Translations under genes and position numbers: made by a program | Shown here: piece by piece, positions 50,573 through 60,177 of the stretch | How positions within the stretch are numbered: position 1 is the stretch's first letter | How the letters are laid out: each line of letters begins with the position of its first letter | IMG/VR virus record: IMGVR_UViG_3300027770_003399 | Coordinates: 58,121 to 122,120 of that record | Strand: one strand, 5' to 3' | DNA length: 64,000 bases | DNA from: a virus | Notes under the pieces: generated by a model | What the model was told of the DNA's origin: nothing | What the model saw: the letters and a program-made list of their open reading frames with translations, nothing else | Database searches by the model: none

Positions 50573-51573
50573 TTATCTCTAAGACTCCACTTAGAATTAC
50601 TTTAGCTGGTGGGGGAACCGACTTGCCAGACTTTTATTCTAGATACGGTGGCTGTGTTACCAGTATGGCTATAGATAAATATATTTATATAAGCTTTAAA
50701 AAAAATATTTTAGAGAATATTATAAGATTGTCATATCTAAAAATAGAGTCGGTCGATTCAATAGATCAATTAAGAAATGAACGAGCCAGAGAGACTATCA
50801 GATATTTTATACCTGAGCTATTAGGAAATGGAAGAGGCGGAGGATTTGAGATTTCAAGTATATCAGACTTGCCTTGTGGTAGCGGTTTGGGCTCTTCTGG
50901 AAGCTATCTAGTAGGACTTATCAATTTATTACAACACTCTCTGGATTATAGACTATCTAAAAAAAATATAGCAGATATAGCTTGTCATATAGAAATAGAT
51001 GTGCTAAATGAACCAGTAGGAAAACAGGATCAATTTATAGCTGCATATGGAGGAATAACCACATTCACTATAAGTAAAGATGGAAATGTTATAGAGCAAA
51101 AATTATATCTGGAGAACCCAGAGGATTTCCTGTCTAAAAATAGAATCTATTATACTGGATTGCAAAGAAATGCCTCAAATATTTTACAAGCTCAAAAAGA
51201 AGATATTTTTAATTTTGAAAGAAGAATGTTAAAGATACAAGAAATTAGTCATATGTCACTTGACGCTATCAAAAGAGGAGACTATGATATGTATGGAGAA
51301 CTCTTAAATCAACACTGGCAAGAAAAAAGGCTTCTAAATTCAACTATGACGAACCACGAAATAGACAGTGTCTATAATACTCTCTTGGAGAATGATTATA
51401 TTTTGGGCGGGAAAATAATAGGGGCTGGTGGGGGAGGATTCTTATTATTATATAGCCACAAGGATCACTGTTATGTTGATGAATATATGAAGAATAATAA
51501 TTTTATTAAGCTTGATTATAAGATCTCTCAGAATGGGTCAGAAATAGTCTATGATGATACAAGAAATAATTAA
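50569..51573 (+). CDS. HddA-like heptose 7-phosphate kinase (GHMP)
   Basis: 334 residues. MIISKTPLRITLAGGGTDLP is the HddA-type opening (short core: PLRITLAGGGTDL), LPCGSGLGSSGSYLVG is the GHMP ATP loop, and KIIGAGGGGFLLLY the third GHMP motif. It would phosphorylate D-glycero-D-manno-heptose 7-phosphate at C1. It is coupled to the transaldolase by an ATGA overlap. Confidence 0.88.
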   Translation: MIISKTPLRITLAGGGTDLPDFYSRYGGCVTSMAIDKYIYISFKKNILENIIRLSYLKIESVDSIDQLRNERARETIRYFIPELLGNGRGGGFEISSISDLPCGSGLGSSGSYLVGLINLLQHSLDYRLSKKNIADIACHIEIDVLNEPVGKQDQFIAAYGGITTFTISKDGNVIEQKLYLENPEDFLSKNRIYYTGLQRNASNILQAQKEDIFNFERRMLKIQEISHMSLDAIKRGDYDMYGELLNQHWQEKRLLNSTMTNHEIDSVYNTLLENDYILGGKIIGAGGGGFLLLYSHKDHCYVDEYMKNNNFIKLDYKISQNGSEIVYDDTRNN

Positions 51574-51589
51574 ATTAAAGGGATAATAT

Positions 51590-52537
51590 ATGGAATTTAA
51601 TAAAGCTATAGTTACTGGGGGAAGTGGATTTATTGGTGGTCATATTGTGGACTATCTAGTATCAATAGGTAAGGATGTTACCGTAATAGATAATGAATCG
51701 GCACAAGGTAATGACATATTTTATAAAAACGCTGGGGCTGTCTATCATAATAGAGACATCTCTTCTTATGAGGATATCTCTCCTATTTTCAAAGGCATTG
51801 ATGTTGTTTTTCATCTAGCGGCAGAATCACGCATTCAGCCATCTATACTAAATCCTATACAAGCAACTAGAACTAATATTATTGGAACGTGCAATGTGCT
51901 TCAGGCATCAAGAGAGCACAATATAGACAGGGTTATATATTCCTCTACTTCTGCTTGTTATGGATTAATAAATACTCCTCCACTAGTAGAAGACATGCCC
52001 AAAGACCATCTAAATCCATATTCTTTAACTAAATGTGCAGGAGAAGATCTTTGTGTTATGTATACTAAATTATTTAAACTTAAAACAATTTCACTAAGAT
52101 ATTTTAATGTATATGGTGCAAGGGCCCCTACTGTTGGGCAGTATTCGCCTGTTGTTGGACTACTTTTAAAACAATCAAAAGAGGGCCAGCCTATGACAAT
52201 AGTCGGTGATGGTCTACAAGAAAGAGACTTTGTTCATATATCAGATGTTATTTCTGCCAATGTTTTAGCAGCTACTACCTTTAACGAGGAAGCATTTGGA
52301 CAAGTTTTTAATGTCGGAACAGGTTCTTCAGCATCCATACTATCTCTCGCTAATTTTATAGGAACGGGACATTGTTTTATAGATGCTAGAGTAGGAGAAG
52401 CTAGAAACACTCTGGCAGACTCAACAAAAGCAAAGACTATTCTGGGCTGGGTACCAACAAAAAATATTTTTGAATATCTATCAGATGAAATAAATAAAGA
52501 TCAAGATACAGATATTGCTAGGGAAAACGATGATTGA
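51590..52537 (+). CDS. UDP-glucose 4-epimerase-like SDR
   Basis: 315 residues. VTGGSGFIGGHIVD (NAD loop), VFHLAAESRIQPS, YSSTSACYGL, YSLTKCAGEDL with intact Y and K, and LRYFNVYGARAP. Full-length and apparently active. Within the heptose/glycan operon it could epimerise the nucleotide-heptose or another NDP-sugar. Confidence 0.85.
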   Translation: MEFNKAIVTGGSGFIGGHIVDYLVSIGKDVTVIDNESAQGNDIFYKNAGAVYHNRDISSYEDISPIFKGIDVVFHLAAESRIQPSILNPIQATRTNIIGTCNVLQASREHNIDRVIYSSTSACYGLINTPPLVEDMPKDHLNPYSLTKCAGEDLCVMYTKLFKLKTISLRYFNVYGARAPTVGQYSPVVGLLLKQSKEGQPMTIVGDGLQERDFVHISDVISANVLAATTFNEEAFGQVFNVGTGSSASILSLANFIGTGHCFIDARVGEARNTLADSTKAKTILGWVPTKNIFEYLSDEINKDQDTDIARENDD

Positions 52538-53234
52538 AATAGATAGTGCTGATAACAGAGACTTTATGATTCACCACCATCTCGGAACAGGTGATCATTT
52601 TATTTGTAATGGATTAGTGAATTATATCTGTTCTGAGATAGAAAAAGAAACAGAAAAATGTCTACAGTCTTCTCCCTTGGTATATCTAGCTTGTAAAAAG
52701 AGAAATATCGAGACCGTTTCTTATTTATATAGCGACAATAAAATGGTTATACCTATAGAGATTGGAGACAATGAAATAGAGTACGTCAATAGTTTTGTTA
52801 AACTAAATAATTTAAAACTTATTAGAATAGGATTTGACAAGTGTGACAACAATAATTTTGAAGAATCTTTTTATAAACAGTTTGATATTCCATATAATTT
52901 TAGGTATGAGTACTTTAGACTGCCAAAAACAAAATTTCCGAAAATGCTACAAACTCCTAATGAAAGATTCATATTAATTCATGACACTTGCAGTGATGCA
53001 AAATATGATTTAGACATAGAGACATCTTTAACAAAAGTATATTTTGAAAGCAATGAGCCACTTTTCGCCCACATGGATTTGATAAAAAAAGCTTGGGAGA
53101 TTCATTGTATAAATAGTTCCATATATCACCTAATAGAAAATATGAGAGACGATTTGTCTTCAGGTTTATTCTTCCACAATGTTAGACAAACCTCCGTCCC
53201 CTGCAAAACATCTAAAAAATGGACGGTGGTATGA
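52530..53234 (+). CDS. viral-type glycan enzyme, unassigned
   Basis: 234 residues. FMIHHHLGTGDHFICNGLVN near the start is a motif seen in proteins of large viruses and glycan clusters whose activity is unknown (short core: HLGTGDHFICNGL). The ATG at 52530 has AGGGA upstream and overlaps the epimerase stop. No SAM or DxD motif is clear. Confidence 0.6.
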   Translation: MIEIDSADNRDFMIHHHLGTGDHFICNGLVNYICSEIEKETEKCLQSSPLVYLACKKRNIETVSYLYSDNKMVIPIEIGDNEIEYVNSFVKLNNLKLIRIGFDKCDNNNFEESFYKQFDIPYNFRYEYFRLPKTKFPKMLQTPNERFILIHDTCSDAKYDLDIETSLTKVYFESNEPLFAHMDLIKKAWEIHCINSSIYHLIENMRDDLSSGLFFHNVRQTSVPCKTSKKWTVV

Positions 53235-54067
53235 ATCTCCTATATATAAATGAGCTATCTGTTCTGCACAACAATACTGATATTATTTTTTGTAAAACAG
53301 ACTTTTTAATAAAAGAATTCTATGAAATAAAACAAAGGGGCATCGACACCATCTTAATATCTGGTAATTCAGATTATGGAATAGATGATAAAATATGCTC
53401 ACTTGTGCCAAGCAATGTCATTAAGTGGTATTGTCAGAATGCTCTATCTACTTCTTGCGATATACTAGAACCTATTCCAATAGGATTAGAAAATAAAAAT
53501 ATTTCATATAGGGATGGTCATGGCATAAGCTACCCAGAAAGAGCATCTCTTAAAGAACAACTGATCAGAGACAATAGAAGCATGTCTTTACAAGAGCCTA
53601 GTACCTATCCAAAAAAATATATTTATGCGAACTTCAACACTGCTACTAATCCTGAATATAGGAATAATATAAGAGATGTTGTGCAGAATATTGATCATAT
53701 TGAGTGGGAAAATCCAGAAAGCTCTTTTCAAGACCATACGGCCATTTCTTTCTTTTTTCATAAGATAATGAACTATAAAATGGTTCTTTGCCCAGCTGGT
53801 AATGGAATTGATACCCATAGACTATGGGAGACTCTATACTCCAATAGGATTCCTATAACCATTAAAACTGGAAACTATAAAATATATGAGCTATATGAAA
53901 AACTCCCTATTGTTATTTTAGACAGACCTCAAGATCTATTAGACTATCGGTTAATTGATAGTAAATACCAAGAAGTAATCAATAAGACATATAATATGGA
54001 TCTGTTGAAAGCTGATTATTGGAAGAATAAAATTTTATCAAACAAAAAGGTTGCTACATTAAAATGA
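53231..54067 (+). CDS. exostosin/GT-like protein
   Basis: 278 residues. KYIYANFNTATNPEYRN, then KMVLCPAGNGIDTHRLWETL corresponding to the exostosin/GT47-like C-terminal donor site (core: CPAGNGIDTHRLWE). ATGA overlaps at both ends. The donor is unknown. Confidence 0.7.
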   Translation: MNLLYINELSVLHNNTDIIFCKTDFLIKEFYEIKQRGIDTILISGNSDYGIDDKICSLVPSNVIKWYCQNALSTSCDILEPIPIGLENKNISYRDGHGISYPERASLKEQLIRDNRSMSLQEPSTYPKKYIYANFNTATNPEYRNNIRDVVQNIDHIEWENPESSFQDHTAISFFFHKIMNYKMVLCPAGNGIDTHRLWETLYSNRIPITIKTGNYKIYELYEKLPIVILDRPQDLLDYRLIDSKYQEVINKTYNMDLLKADYWKNKILSNKKVATLK

Positions 54068-54780
54068 AGTATAAGTGCTCACTGTTCTGTTCTCTGTACA
54101 AGGGCGAGAAATTTATTCAAGGATATATAGAAGATGTTCTTGCTCAGTCTATTTTCAAAGATATTGAATTTATTTTTTTAGACTGTAATTCTCCAGAAAA
54201 TGAAAAAGATTTTATTATTCCTTTAACAAAAGAATATTCCAACATAAAATATCATAGGCTTGATAATGATCCAGGACTATACTCAGCATGGAATATTGCA
54301 GTTAAGATGTGTTCGTCTAAAATAATTGGAAACTGGAATGTCGATGATAGAAAAAATAGCAATGGAATTGAACTCTTATTAAAAAAAATAATAAAATATC
54401 CAGAGATAGATATGATTTATGGTTTTACTTATGTGTCAAAAATAGCTAATGAAAAATATGATGACAATTCTTTTCAAGAGATTTATCCATATCTCCCTCA
54501 TTCTACAGAGAATTTACTCAAAAACAACTCTCCTCATTGTATGCCATTATGGAGAAAAGATTTGCATGAAAAATTTGGATACTTTGACGAAAATTATAAA
54601 TGCGCATCTGATGGAGATATGTGGTTGCGTTTTTCTGTCGGAGGAGCTATAATAGGTTTGATGAATCATCCGGTGGGCCTGTACTACCAAAACCCAACTG
54701 GTAGATCAACCGATCCAACGAATCTAAAAGAAAATATTGAAGAAGTACAAAAAATGAGAAGTAAATATATTGGAGCTTAA
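54064..54780 (+). CDS. GT2 family glycosyltransferase
   Basis: 238 residues. CSLFCSLYKGEKFIQGYIED, FIFLDCNSPENE, NWNVDDRKNSNG with the DD metal site, and HCMPLWRKDLHEKFGYFDE are the GT2 order. It probably adds one sugar of the same glycan as its neighbours. Confidence 0.85.
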   Translation: MKYKCSLFCSLYKGEKFIQGYIEDVLAQSIFKDIEFIFLDCNSPENEKDFIIPLTKEYSNIKYHRLDNDPGLYSAWNIAVKMCSSKIIGNWNVDDRKNSNGIELLLKKIIKYPEIDMIYGFTYVSKIANEKYDDNSFQEIYPYLPHSTENLLKNNSPHCMPLWRKDLHEKFGYFDENYKCASDGDMWLRFSVGGAIIGLMNHPVGLYYQNPTGRSTDPTNLKENIEEVQKMRSKYIGA

Positions 54781-54781
54781 T

Positions 54782-54943
54782 ATGGACTATGTTTTATTTG
54801 TTTGCATTATAATGACCTCACTATCCGGAATTATTAATGGACTATTAAAAGTCCAAAGAGCAAAGACGAACTCATCTCTTGGGGTAGGGTCATCTAGGAA
54901 TATTTTTACATTTATGTTTACAGACAAATATACCAATGACTAG
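54782..54943 (+). CDS. small membrane protein, 53 residues
   Basis: An ATG one base after the GT2 stop. It has one hydrophobic span at the N-terminus (YVLFVCIIMTSLSGIING) and a polar, basic remainder. No family is recognised. Confidence 0.5.
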   Translation: MDYVLFVCIIMTSLSGIINGLLKVQRAKTNSSLGVGSSRNIFTFMFTDKYTND

Positions 54944-54958
54944 TAGTGTTAATTATTA

Positions 54959-55528
54959 ATGAATAGATTAAAAAATCAAAGAGTCTATCTTGCTGGCCCA
55001 ATGGATAGGTGCCCAGATAATGGTAAAACATGGAGAGAGGATATTACTCCTTTCCTAATAGATATGGGAGCTATAGTTCTCAATCCAATATCAAAACCTA
55101 TAAACATAGCAAAAGAAGACATGGGGTCAAGAGAATATAAGAAGTCTCTAAAGGATCTTCAAAACTATGATGGTCTAGCTGTATTTATGAAAGAAATTAG
55201 AAATGTTGACTTAAGAATGGTCGATATTAGTGATTTTCTAATAGTAAATATTGATTTGGATATATATCCCTGTGGTACTATGGAAGAAATTTTTTTAGGA
55301 AATAGAGAAAAAAAACCCATAATATTGCACATGAAACAAGGTAAACAGAATACCCCAGATTGGCTTTTTGGGGCCATTCCTCATCAGCTGATATTTTCTT
55401 CTTGGGAAGAGATAAGAGGTTACCTTAATCATATCAATACTAGCAGCAGTATAGATTCGTATAAAAGATGGTATTTTTTTGATATGGAAACAATAAAAAA
55501 GAGTAAAAGTGCAAAAAATAATAAATGA
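54959..55528 (+). CDS. nucleoside 2-deoxyribosyltransferase-like protein
   Basis: 189 residues. RVYLAGPMDRCPDNGKTWRE is the family's opening (YLAGP), FLIVNIDLDIYPCGTMEEI contains the substrate-site D and the GTxEE region. A short extra C-terminal helix follows. The family swaps bases on deoxynucleosides or cleaves nucleotides. Its pairing with the GMP-reductase-like gene suggests purine nucleotide salvage or a modified-base pathway. Confidence 0.75.
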   Translation: MNRLKNQRVYLAGPMDRCPDNGKTWREDITPFLIDMGAIVLNPISKPINIAKEDMGSREYKKSLKDLQNYDGLAVFMKEIRNVDLRMVDISDFLIVNIDLDIYPCGTMEEIFLGNREKKPIILHMKQGKQNTPDWLFGAIPHQLIFSSWEEIRGYLNHINTSSSIDSYKRWYFFDMETIKKSKSAKNNK

Positions 55529-56657
55529 ATTAAAATTAGATTTTGATGATGTTCTTATTAAACCCAGAAGATCTAATCTATCTAGTCGATCAGAAGTTGG
55601 TCTAATTAGAGATTTTAAGTTTCTGTATTCTCCAAGATTATTATCTTGTGTTCCTATAATGGTAGCCAATATGGATACTACTGGAACAATGGCTATGGCA
55701 GATAAAACTATAGAGCATAACTGTATTACGTGTCTACATAAGCACTATAGTGTCGAAGATGTTGTAACCTATTTTACTTCCAGGAAAGATAAGTCGGATC
55801 TAGTATTTTATTCAACAGGAGTATCTCATTCAGATATTCAAAAGCTTACTGCTATAATGAATGGTCTAAAAATTAATGGTCTAAAAACTAATAATATTTC
55901 CTTACCAAACATCTGTATAGATGTTGCTAATGGTTATCATGAAAAATTTGTTAAAAACATCAGACATATTAGAGACTTATATCCCGAGATAATCATTATG
56001 GCTGGCAATGTTGTTACTCCAGAAATGGTTGAAGAATTAATTATTCATGGTAAAGTAGATATAGTGAAAGTTGGAATAGGTTCAGGATCTGTTTGTACGA
56101 CCAGATTAAAAACAGGTGTGGGATATCCTCAACTATCAGCAGTAATCGAGTGTAGCGATGCTGCACATGGCTTGGGCGGGCATCTGTGTTCTGACGGTGG
56201 ATGTAAAAATCCCGGAGATTTTGCTAAAGCTTTTGGAGCTAATGCTGACTTTGTTATGTCTGGCAGTATGTTTGCTGGGTGCGACGAGTGCGAAGGAGAA
56301 TGGAAATATGAATATCTAGCAAATATTTCTGGTGTTCCTTTTTGGCAACCTATGTCCCCGCATAATATTACAGATGCTCAGGCTCAAACAACAACAAGAA
56401 AAACCCATCTAGAATTTTATGGTATGTCATCTAGGAAAGCTATGACAAAACATAGTAATGGGGTAGCTAAATATAAAACGGACGAGGGTAAATGCGTTAC
56501 CATTCCATACAAGGGACTAGCATCAGAAACTATACAAGATATTTTAGGGGGACTAAGAAGCTCTGGAACATATATAGGAGCCTCTAAAATAAAAGATTTT
56601 GGTAAAAAAACAACATTTATACAGGTCACTAGTACTCATAATAAGATATATAACTAA
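55509..56657 (+). CDS. GMP reductase / IMP dehydrogenase-like enzyme
   Basis: 382 residues from a GTG start, overlapping the previous gene by 20 bases. KLDFDDVLIKPRRSNLSSR is the family N-terminus (core: DFDDVLIKPRRS), IVKVGIGSGSVCTTR holds the catalytic C196, and GGHLCSDGGCKNPGD the phosphate-binding loop. No CBS pair is present, which with the length favours GMP reductase. It would turn GMP to IMP, possibly feeding a modified purine. Confidence 0.88.
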   Translation: MQKIINELKLDFDDVLIKPRRSNLSSRSEVGLIRDFKFLYSPRLLSCVPIMVANMDTTGTMAMADKTIEHNCITCLHKHYSVEDVVTYFTSRKDKSDLVFYSTGVSHSDIQKLTAIMNGLKINGLKTNNISLPNICIDVANGYHEKFVKNIRHIRDLYPEIIIMAGNVVTPEMVEELIIHGKVDIVKVGIGSGSVCTTRLKTGVGYPQLSAVIECSDAAHGLGGHLCSDGGCKNPGDFAKAFGANADFVMSGSMFAGCDECEGEWKYEYLANISGVPFWQPMSPHNITDAQAQTTTRKTHLEFYGMSSRKAMTKHSNGVAKYKTDEGKCVTIPYKGLASETIQDILGGLRSSGTYIGASKIKDFGKKTTFIQVTSTHNKIYN

Positions 56658-57733
56658 TGAAAAATAAATTATTTCACATAAATTACAACGCTCCCGTATG
56701 CTTGACTGGCTATGGTATTGCGTCTCTAAACATATTAAGAGAGCTTTATAAGATAGATAATAATATTATTTCATATTTCCCTATTGGACAGCCCCTTATA
56801 CAGAATGAGAATGATCAAAAAATACTTTCCGAAATGTTTAATAATAGACACCTATTTGATATTGATGCTCCATTTATAAAAATATGGCACCAGTTTGATT
56901 TGGGCTCCAGAATAGGCAAGGGTAAATATTTTGCTTTTCCCTTTTTTGAATTAGACACTTTTAATAAATCAGAGCGTATTCATATGTCTGTTCCAGATAC
57001 TTTATTCCTTTCTAGCAAATGGGCTCAAGATATAGTAAGATTAAATAATATAAAGACTGAATCTTATATTGTGCCTCTGGGAGTAGATAGGGGTGTTTTT
57101 GACCATAATATAAAATCAACAAGAGTGGATAATAAATATGTTTTTCTCAATATCGGAAAATGGGAAGTTCGTAAAGGCCATGATATTTTATTGGAATTAT
57201 TCAATAGGGCTTTTCCAAATGAATCAGATGTTGAATTATGTATTTTGGCTTCTGAGATAACTAACAGCTATTCTAATAGTGATGAATTAATTAAATGGAA
57301 ATCTATGTATAATTCACCAAGAGTAAAACTATTAAGTGGACTTGAGACCAACGAGCAGGTCGCACAACTTATAGCAAATTCAGATTGTGGTATTTATCCT
57401 TCAAGAGCAGAAGGTTGGAATCTAGAATTATTAGAATCAATGTCTATGAATAAACCAGTAATAGCAACTAACTATTCATCTCACACAGAATTTTGCAATG
57501 AGGATAATTCTTTTTTAATAGATATTGATGAATTAGAGCCTGCTCACGATGGAAAAGTATTTAGCGGACAGGGTAAATGGGCAAAGATAGGAGAACAACA
57601 AAAAGAACAAATAATAAATCATATGAGATATGCTTATAATAATAGGTTGTCTCAAAATCCCAAAGGCGTAGAAACAGCTAAAAAATATTCATGGGCAAAT
57701 TCTGCAAGAATTATCATGGACATAATTCAATAA
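56657..57733 (+). CDS. GT4-type glycosyltransferase
   Basis: 358 residues. FHINYNAPVCLTGYGIAS is the N-domain glycine loop, FLNIGKWEVRKGHDILLE the start of the C-domain, and GIYPSRAEGWNLELLESM the donor-site E-x7-E. A typical GT-B transferase. It is the last gene of the glycan operon. Confidence 0.9.
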   Translation: MKNKLFHINYNAPVCLTGYGIASLNILRELYKIDNNIISYFPIGQPLIQNENDQKILSEMFNNRHLFDIDAPFIKIWHQFDLGSRIGKGKYFAFPFFELDTFNKSERIHMSVPDTLFLSSKWAQDIVRLNNIKTESYIVPLGVDRGVFDHNIKSTRVDNKYVFLNIGKWEVRKGHDILLELFNRAFPNESDVELCILASEITNSYSNSDELIKWKSMYNSPRVKLLSGLETNEQVAQLIANSDCGIYPSRAEGWNLELLESMSMNKPVIATNYSSHTEFCNEDNSFLIDIDELEPAHDGKVFSGQGKWAKIGEQQKEQIINHMRYAYNNRLSQNPKGVETAKKYSWANSARIIMDIIQ

Positions 57734-57744
57734 AAAATAGGGGC

Positions 57745-57773
57745 TTGACATTCAACCAGCTATGATGTATGCT
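57745..57773 (+). promoter_or_regulatory. sigma70-like promoter for sigma factor gene
   Basis: TTGACA at 57745-57750, a 17 bp spacer and TATGCT at 57768-57773. The AAGNCGATA element of the other sites is absent. Confidence 0.65.
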
Positions 57774-57877
57774 CAGATAGATCAGCAGGATATTTGAATA
57801 AAAACTCAAGTCCCCTGATTATCTTGTCGATATCAATTTTAGAACAAGATACCATTAGTTTCAAAACAAGGAATATC

Positions 57878-58483
57878 ATGACAAAAACTATGAAGAAATA
57901 CGACACATTGGACTCATACCTAAGTCTAGCGAAGAAGACGATCTCAAAATTTGGTCCATCTTTTTATAATAGTCTTGCAAGAGAGATGCTCAATAGCGCA
58001 GAAGCTGTTTCAGACATAGCCACAGCTATTATGTATGCTGACTGGAGATTTGACTCAGAAAGATCTGGAAGACAGGGTCTCAAAAAAACCATATATTCCT
58101 ATCGTAATCAGTGTGCCATATGGGCAATTAAGACATATATAAGCAATAAGTATAAAAATAAAAAGAATATTCTAAGTATTGATTTTGAAAACGATAGCAA
58201 CTCAACAGGATTAACAGGAACTATTCAGGACAAGAAAGCTAGTTGTCCGATAGATATATTGATCTTAGAAGAGAGTGCTGATATGCTATCCTCAGACATA
58301 GCTTCTTTACTTGACAATAATTTAATATCCGAAAAACAAAAAGAGCAGATTAAGCTGTATTATTTTGAAGATGAAACTCTTTCATCAATAGGTTTAAAGT
58401 TTGGAGTTTCTAGAGAAGCTGTTAGACAAAATATTAAAAGGGCTATGGACATCATTAAAAAGAATGACTTATACAACCAATGA
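57878..58483 (+). CDS. sigma70-family phage sigma factor
   Basis: 201 residues from ATG 57878, which has an AAGGA site; a TTG at 57794 is less likely. AIMYADWRFDSERSGRQGLKK followed by IYSYRNQCAIWAI is region 2 (core: DWRFDSERSG), and EKQKEQIKLYYFEDETLSSI then GLKFGVSREAVRQNIKRAM is region 4 with the HTH. Region 1 and 3 are minimal. This is the size of phage late sigma factors (T4 gp55 is 185 residues) but with a clear region 4. It may read the AGGTGTATA promoters. Confidence 0.82.
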   Translation: MTKTMKKYDTLDSYLSLAKKTISKFGPSFYNSLAREMLNSAEAVSDIATAIMYADWRFDSERSGRQGLKKTIYSYRNQCAIWAIKTYISNKYKNKKNILSIDFENDSNSTGLTGTIQDKKASCPIDILILEESADMLSSDIASLLDNNLISEKQKEQIKLYYFEDETLSSIGLKFGVSREAVRQNIKRAMDIIKKNDLYNQ

Positions 58484-58926
58484 ATTATATTATATACAAG
58501 ATTACAAAATATTTTTATTCTCTTCTGGCTACTAAAGATACTACTAAAGATGTACCCAGAGAAACAGAAATAGAAAAGAAAACAAAAAACTCAGAGTACG
58601 TGTGCTCTATCAGTTATTTCTTAACTACTGATAATGATATAGATATGTCTTTTTCAGTAGCTGGATTTGAAGATATGCCACTTGAAGGAATAGCTCCTCT
58701 TGGAGAAAGATGTGCTGAATTATTGTTGTCTATAAATCATGGCTTTTTTCAAGATAGACTATTAAAAACAATAAAGAGTAATTCAAGAAAACTAGAAGAT
58801 TATAGGGAAAAACTATTATTGGATAATGTGATAATTTTCTATAAATTTCTAGAAAAAGACATTATGGACATGAAAAATGGAAAAGAGCCACTAATTAGGC
58901 CTAATTCTGTCTTTAGAGGGAAATAA
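58480..58926 (+). CDS. hypothetical protein, 148 residues
   Basis: Starts in the sigma factor stop codon (ATGA). SISYFLTTDNDIDMSFSVAG and GERCAELLLSINHGFF are the most ordered-looking parts. No domain is recognised. The coupling suggests a partner or regulator of the sigma factor. Confidence 0.6.
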   Translation: MNYIIYKITKYFYSLLATKDTTKDVPRETEIEKKTKNSEYVCSISYFLTTDNDIDMSFSVAGFEDMPLEGIAPLGERCAELLLSINHGFFQDRLLKTIKSNSRKLEDYREKLLLDNVIIFYKFLEKDIMDMKNGKEPLIRPNSVFRGK

Positions 58927-58958
58927 TTACCTGCCCAACTACTTTTTTTTCTTATTAT

Positions 58959-58972
58959 AGGGTATACTATAA
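58959..58972 (+). promoter_or_regulatory. possible late-type promoter
   Basis: AGGGTATACTATAA about 50 bases before the gene at 59023. It resembles the end of the element at 5831 but lacks the GTG part. Weak. Confidence 0.3.
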
Positions 58973-59022
58973 GTGTGTGAGACTTATTATTTTTTATCAT
59001 ATTAAAAGAATAGTAGCTTATT

Positions 59023-59481
59023 ATGAGTGAAAACAATATAATAATATGGCAAAAATGGTTGGATCCATTTGGACAAGATGATCTTCCAATGGAAGATGTC
59101 TACGATGAAAATGATCAAGATGATGATCCAGAATATTATTCAGAGGATGAAGAAGATGAGGGTCGCCCACTTACAGATTTTCCAGAATTCCAGACAGCAG
59201 CTAGCAAAAGACTTGTTTTACCCATTAGGGTATTGTCAACACCAATGGGATTTATTCCTATGAATGATAATACTGCTAGTAGTAAAATATTTAATTTTTG
59301 GACAGGACACACAAATTTTAACATAACTAAAAAAGTTGCCCAATTATTGGAAGAAACAGTTGGAGTAGAGACTCTAGATATTTTTACAAGATATAGATTT
59401 AGAATAGCTATTGGCAAAGCCTTTAAGGACTCGGATATTATGAGAGATATTAACAGTAGAATATATGGGGTCTTGGACTAA
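59023..59481 (+). CDS. acidic hypothetical phage protein
   Basis: 152 residues. An acidic stretch (about residues 20-50) precedes SKRLVLPIRVLSTPMGFIP and a helical C-terminus. The pattern is that of a small phage virion or regulatory protein; no family is recognised. It overlaps no neighbour but is two bases from the ClpP-like start. Confidence 0.6.
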   Translation: MSENNIIIWQKWLDPFGQDDLPMEDVYDENDQDDDPEYYSEDEEDEGRPLTDFPEFQTAASKRLVLPIRVLSTPMGFIPMNDNTASSKIFNFWTGHTNFNITKKVAQLLEETVGVETLDIFTRYRFRIAIGKAFKDSDIMRDINSRIYGVLD

Positions 59482-59482
59482 T

Positions 59483-60172
59483 ATGTCTAATAGTAACTTA
59501 AATACAAACAATAATATAATTAGTGATCTAGAACTACAGTCTTTACATGTTCATAATTTAGATATAAAAAATAGAGAAATATTTTTACACGCACATATGG
59601 ACGGGGATGTTGATAACGGAGTAGATTATAGATCTGCTGTAATATTTGAAAAAAATTTAAGATACCTGAATTTACTGTCTCATGAGCCAATACTAATACA
59701 TATGCATATTCCAGGAGGAGACTGGGAAGACTGCTTGGGAATATATGATGCTATTAAATTTTCCAAAGCTAAAACTATTATACTAGCATATGCCAAAGTT
59801 CAATCATGCAGTAGTATTATTTTACAGGCCTCAAATATTCGGGTCATAATGCCAAATGTAAATATGCTAATACATTATGGATCTATTAGTTTAGATGCTG
59901 AGCACTCAAAAGCAGCAGCTAGTAGTGTTAGATGGAATGAAAAAGAATGTGATAAGATGATAGATATCTTCACAGATATGTGTATAAATAGTGAGATATA
60001 TGTTGAGAAGAATTGGAAACGAATGATGGCCAGAAAACATATACAGTCTCAACTAGCAAATCAGTTAGATTGGATATTATCAGCAGAAGATACTGTTAGA
60101 TATGGGTTTGCTGATGGGGTTTTGGGTAGTAAAAAATATCCGACTATAGATTCACTTAAAAAAATTAAATAA
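59483..60172 (+). CDS. ClpP-like serine protease
   Basis: 229 residues. IHMHIPGGDWEDCLGIYDAI is the ClpP crotonase-fold start (PGG), VQSCSSIILQAS holds the nucleophile Ser in the place of GxASxA, and NVNMLIHYGSIS the catalytic His. In phages ClpP-like proteins are often prohead proteases, which fits the neighbouring late-type genes. A cytoplasmic protein-quality role is the alternative. Confidence 0.8.
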   Translation: MSNSNLNTNNNIISDLELQSLHVHNLDIKNREIFLHAHMDGDVDNGVDYRSAVIFEKNLRYLNLLSHEPILIHMHIPGGDWEDCLGIYDAIKFSKAKTIILAYAKVQSCSSIILQASNIRVIMPNVNMLIHYGSISLDAEHSKAAASSVRWNEKECDKMIDIFTDMCINSEIYVEKNWKRMMARKHIQSQLANQLDWILSAEDTVRYGFADGVLGSKKYPTIDSLKKIK

Positions 60173-60177
60173 TTATT

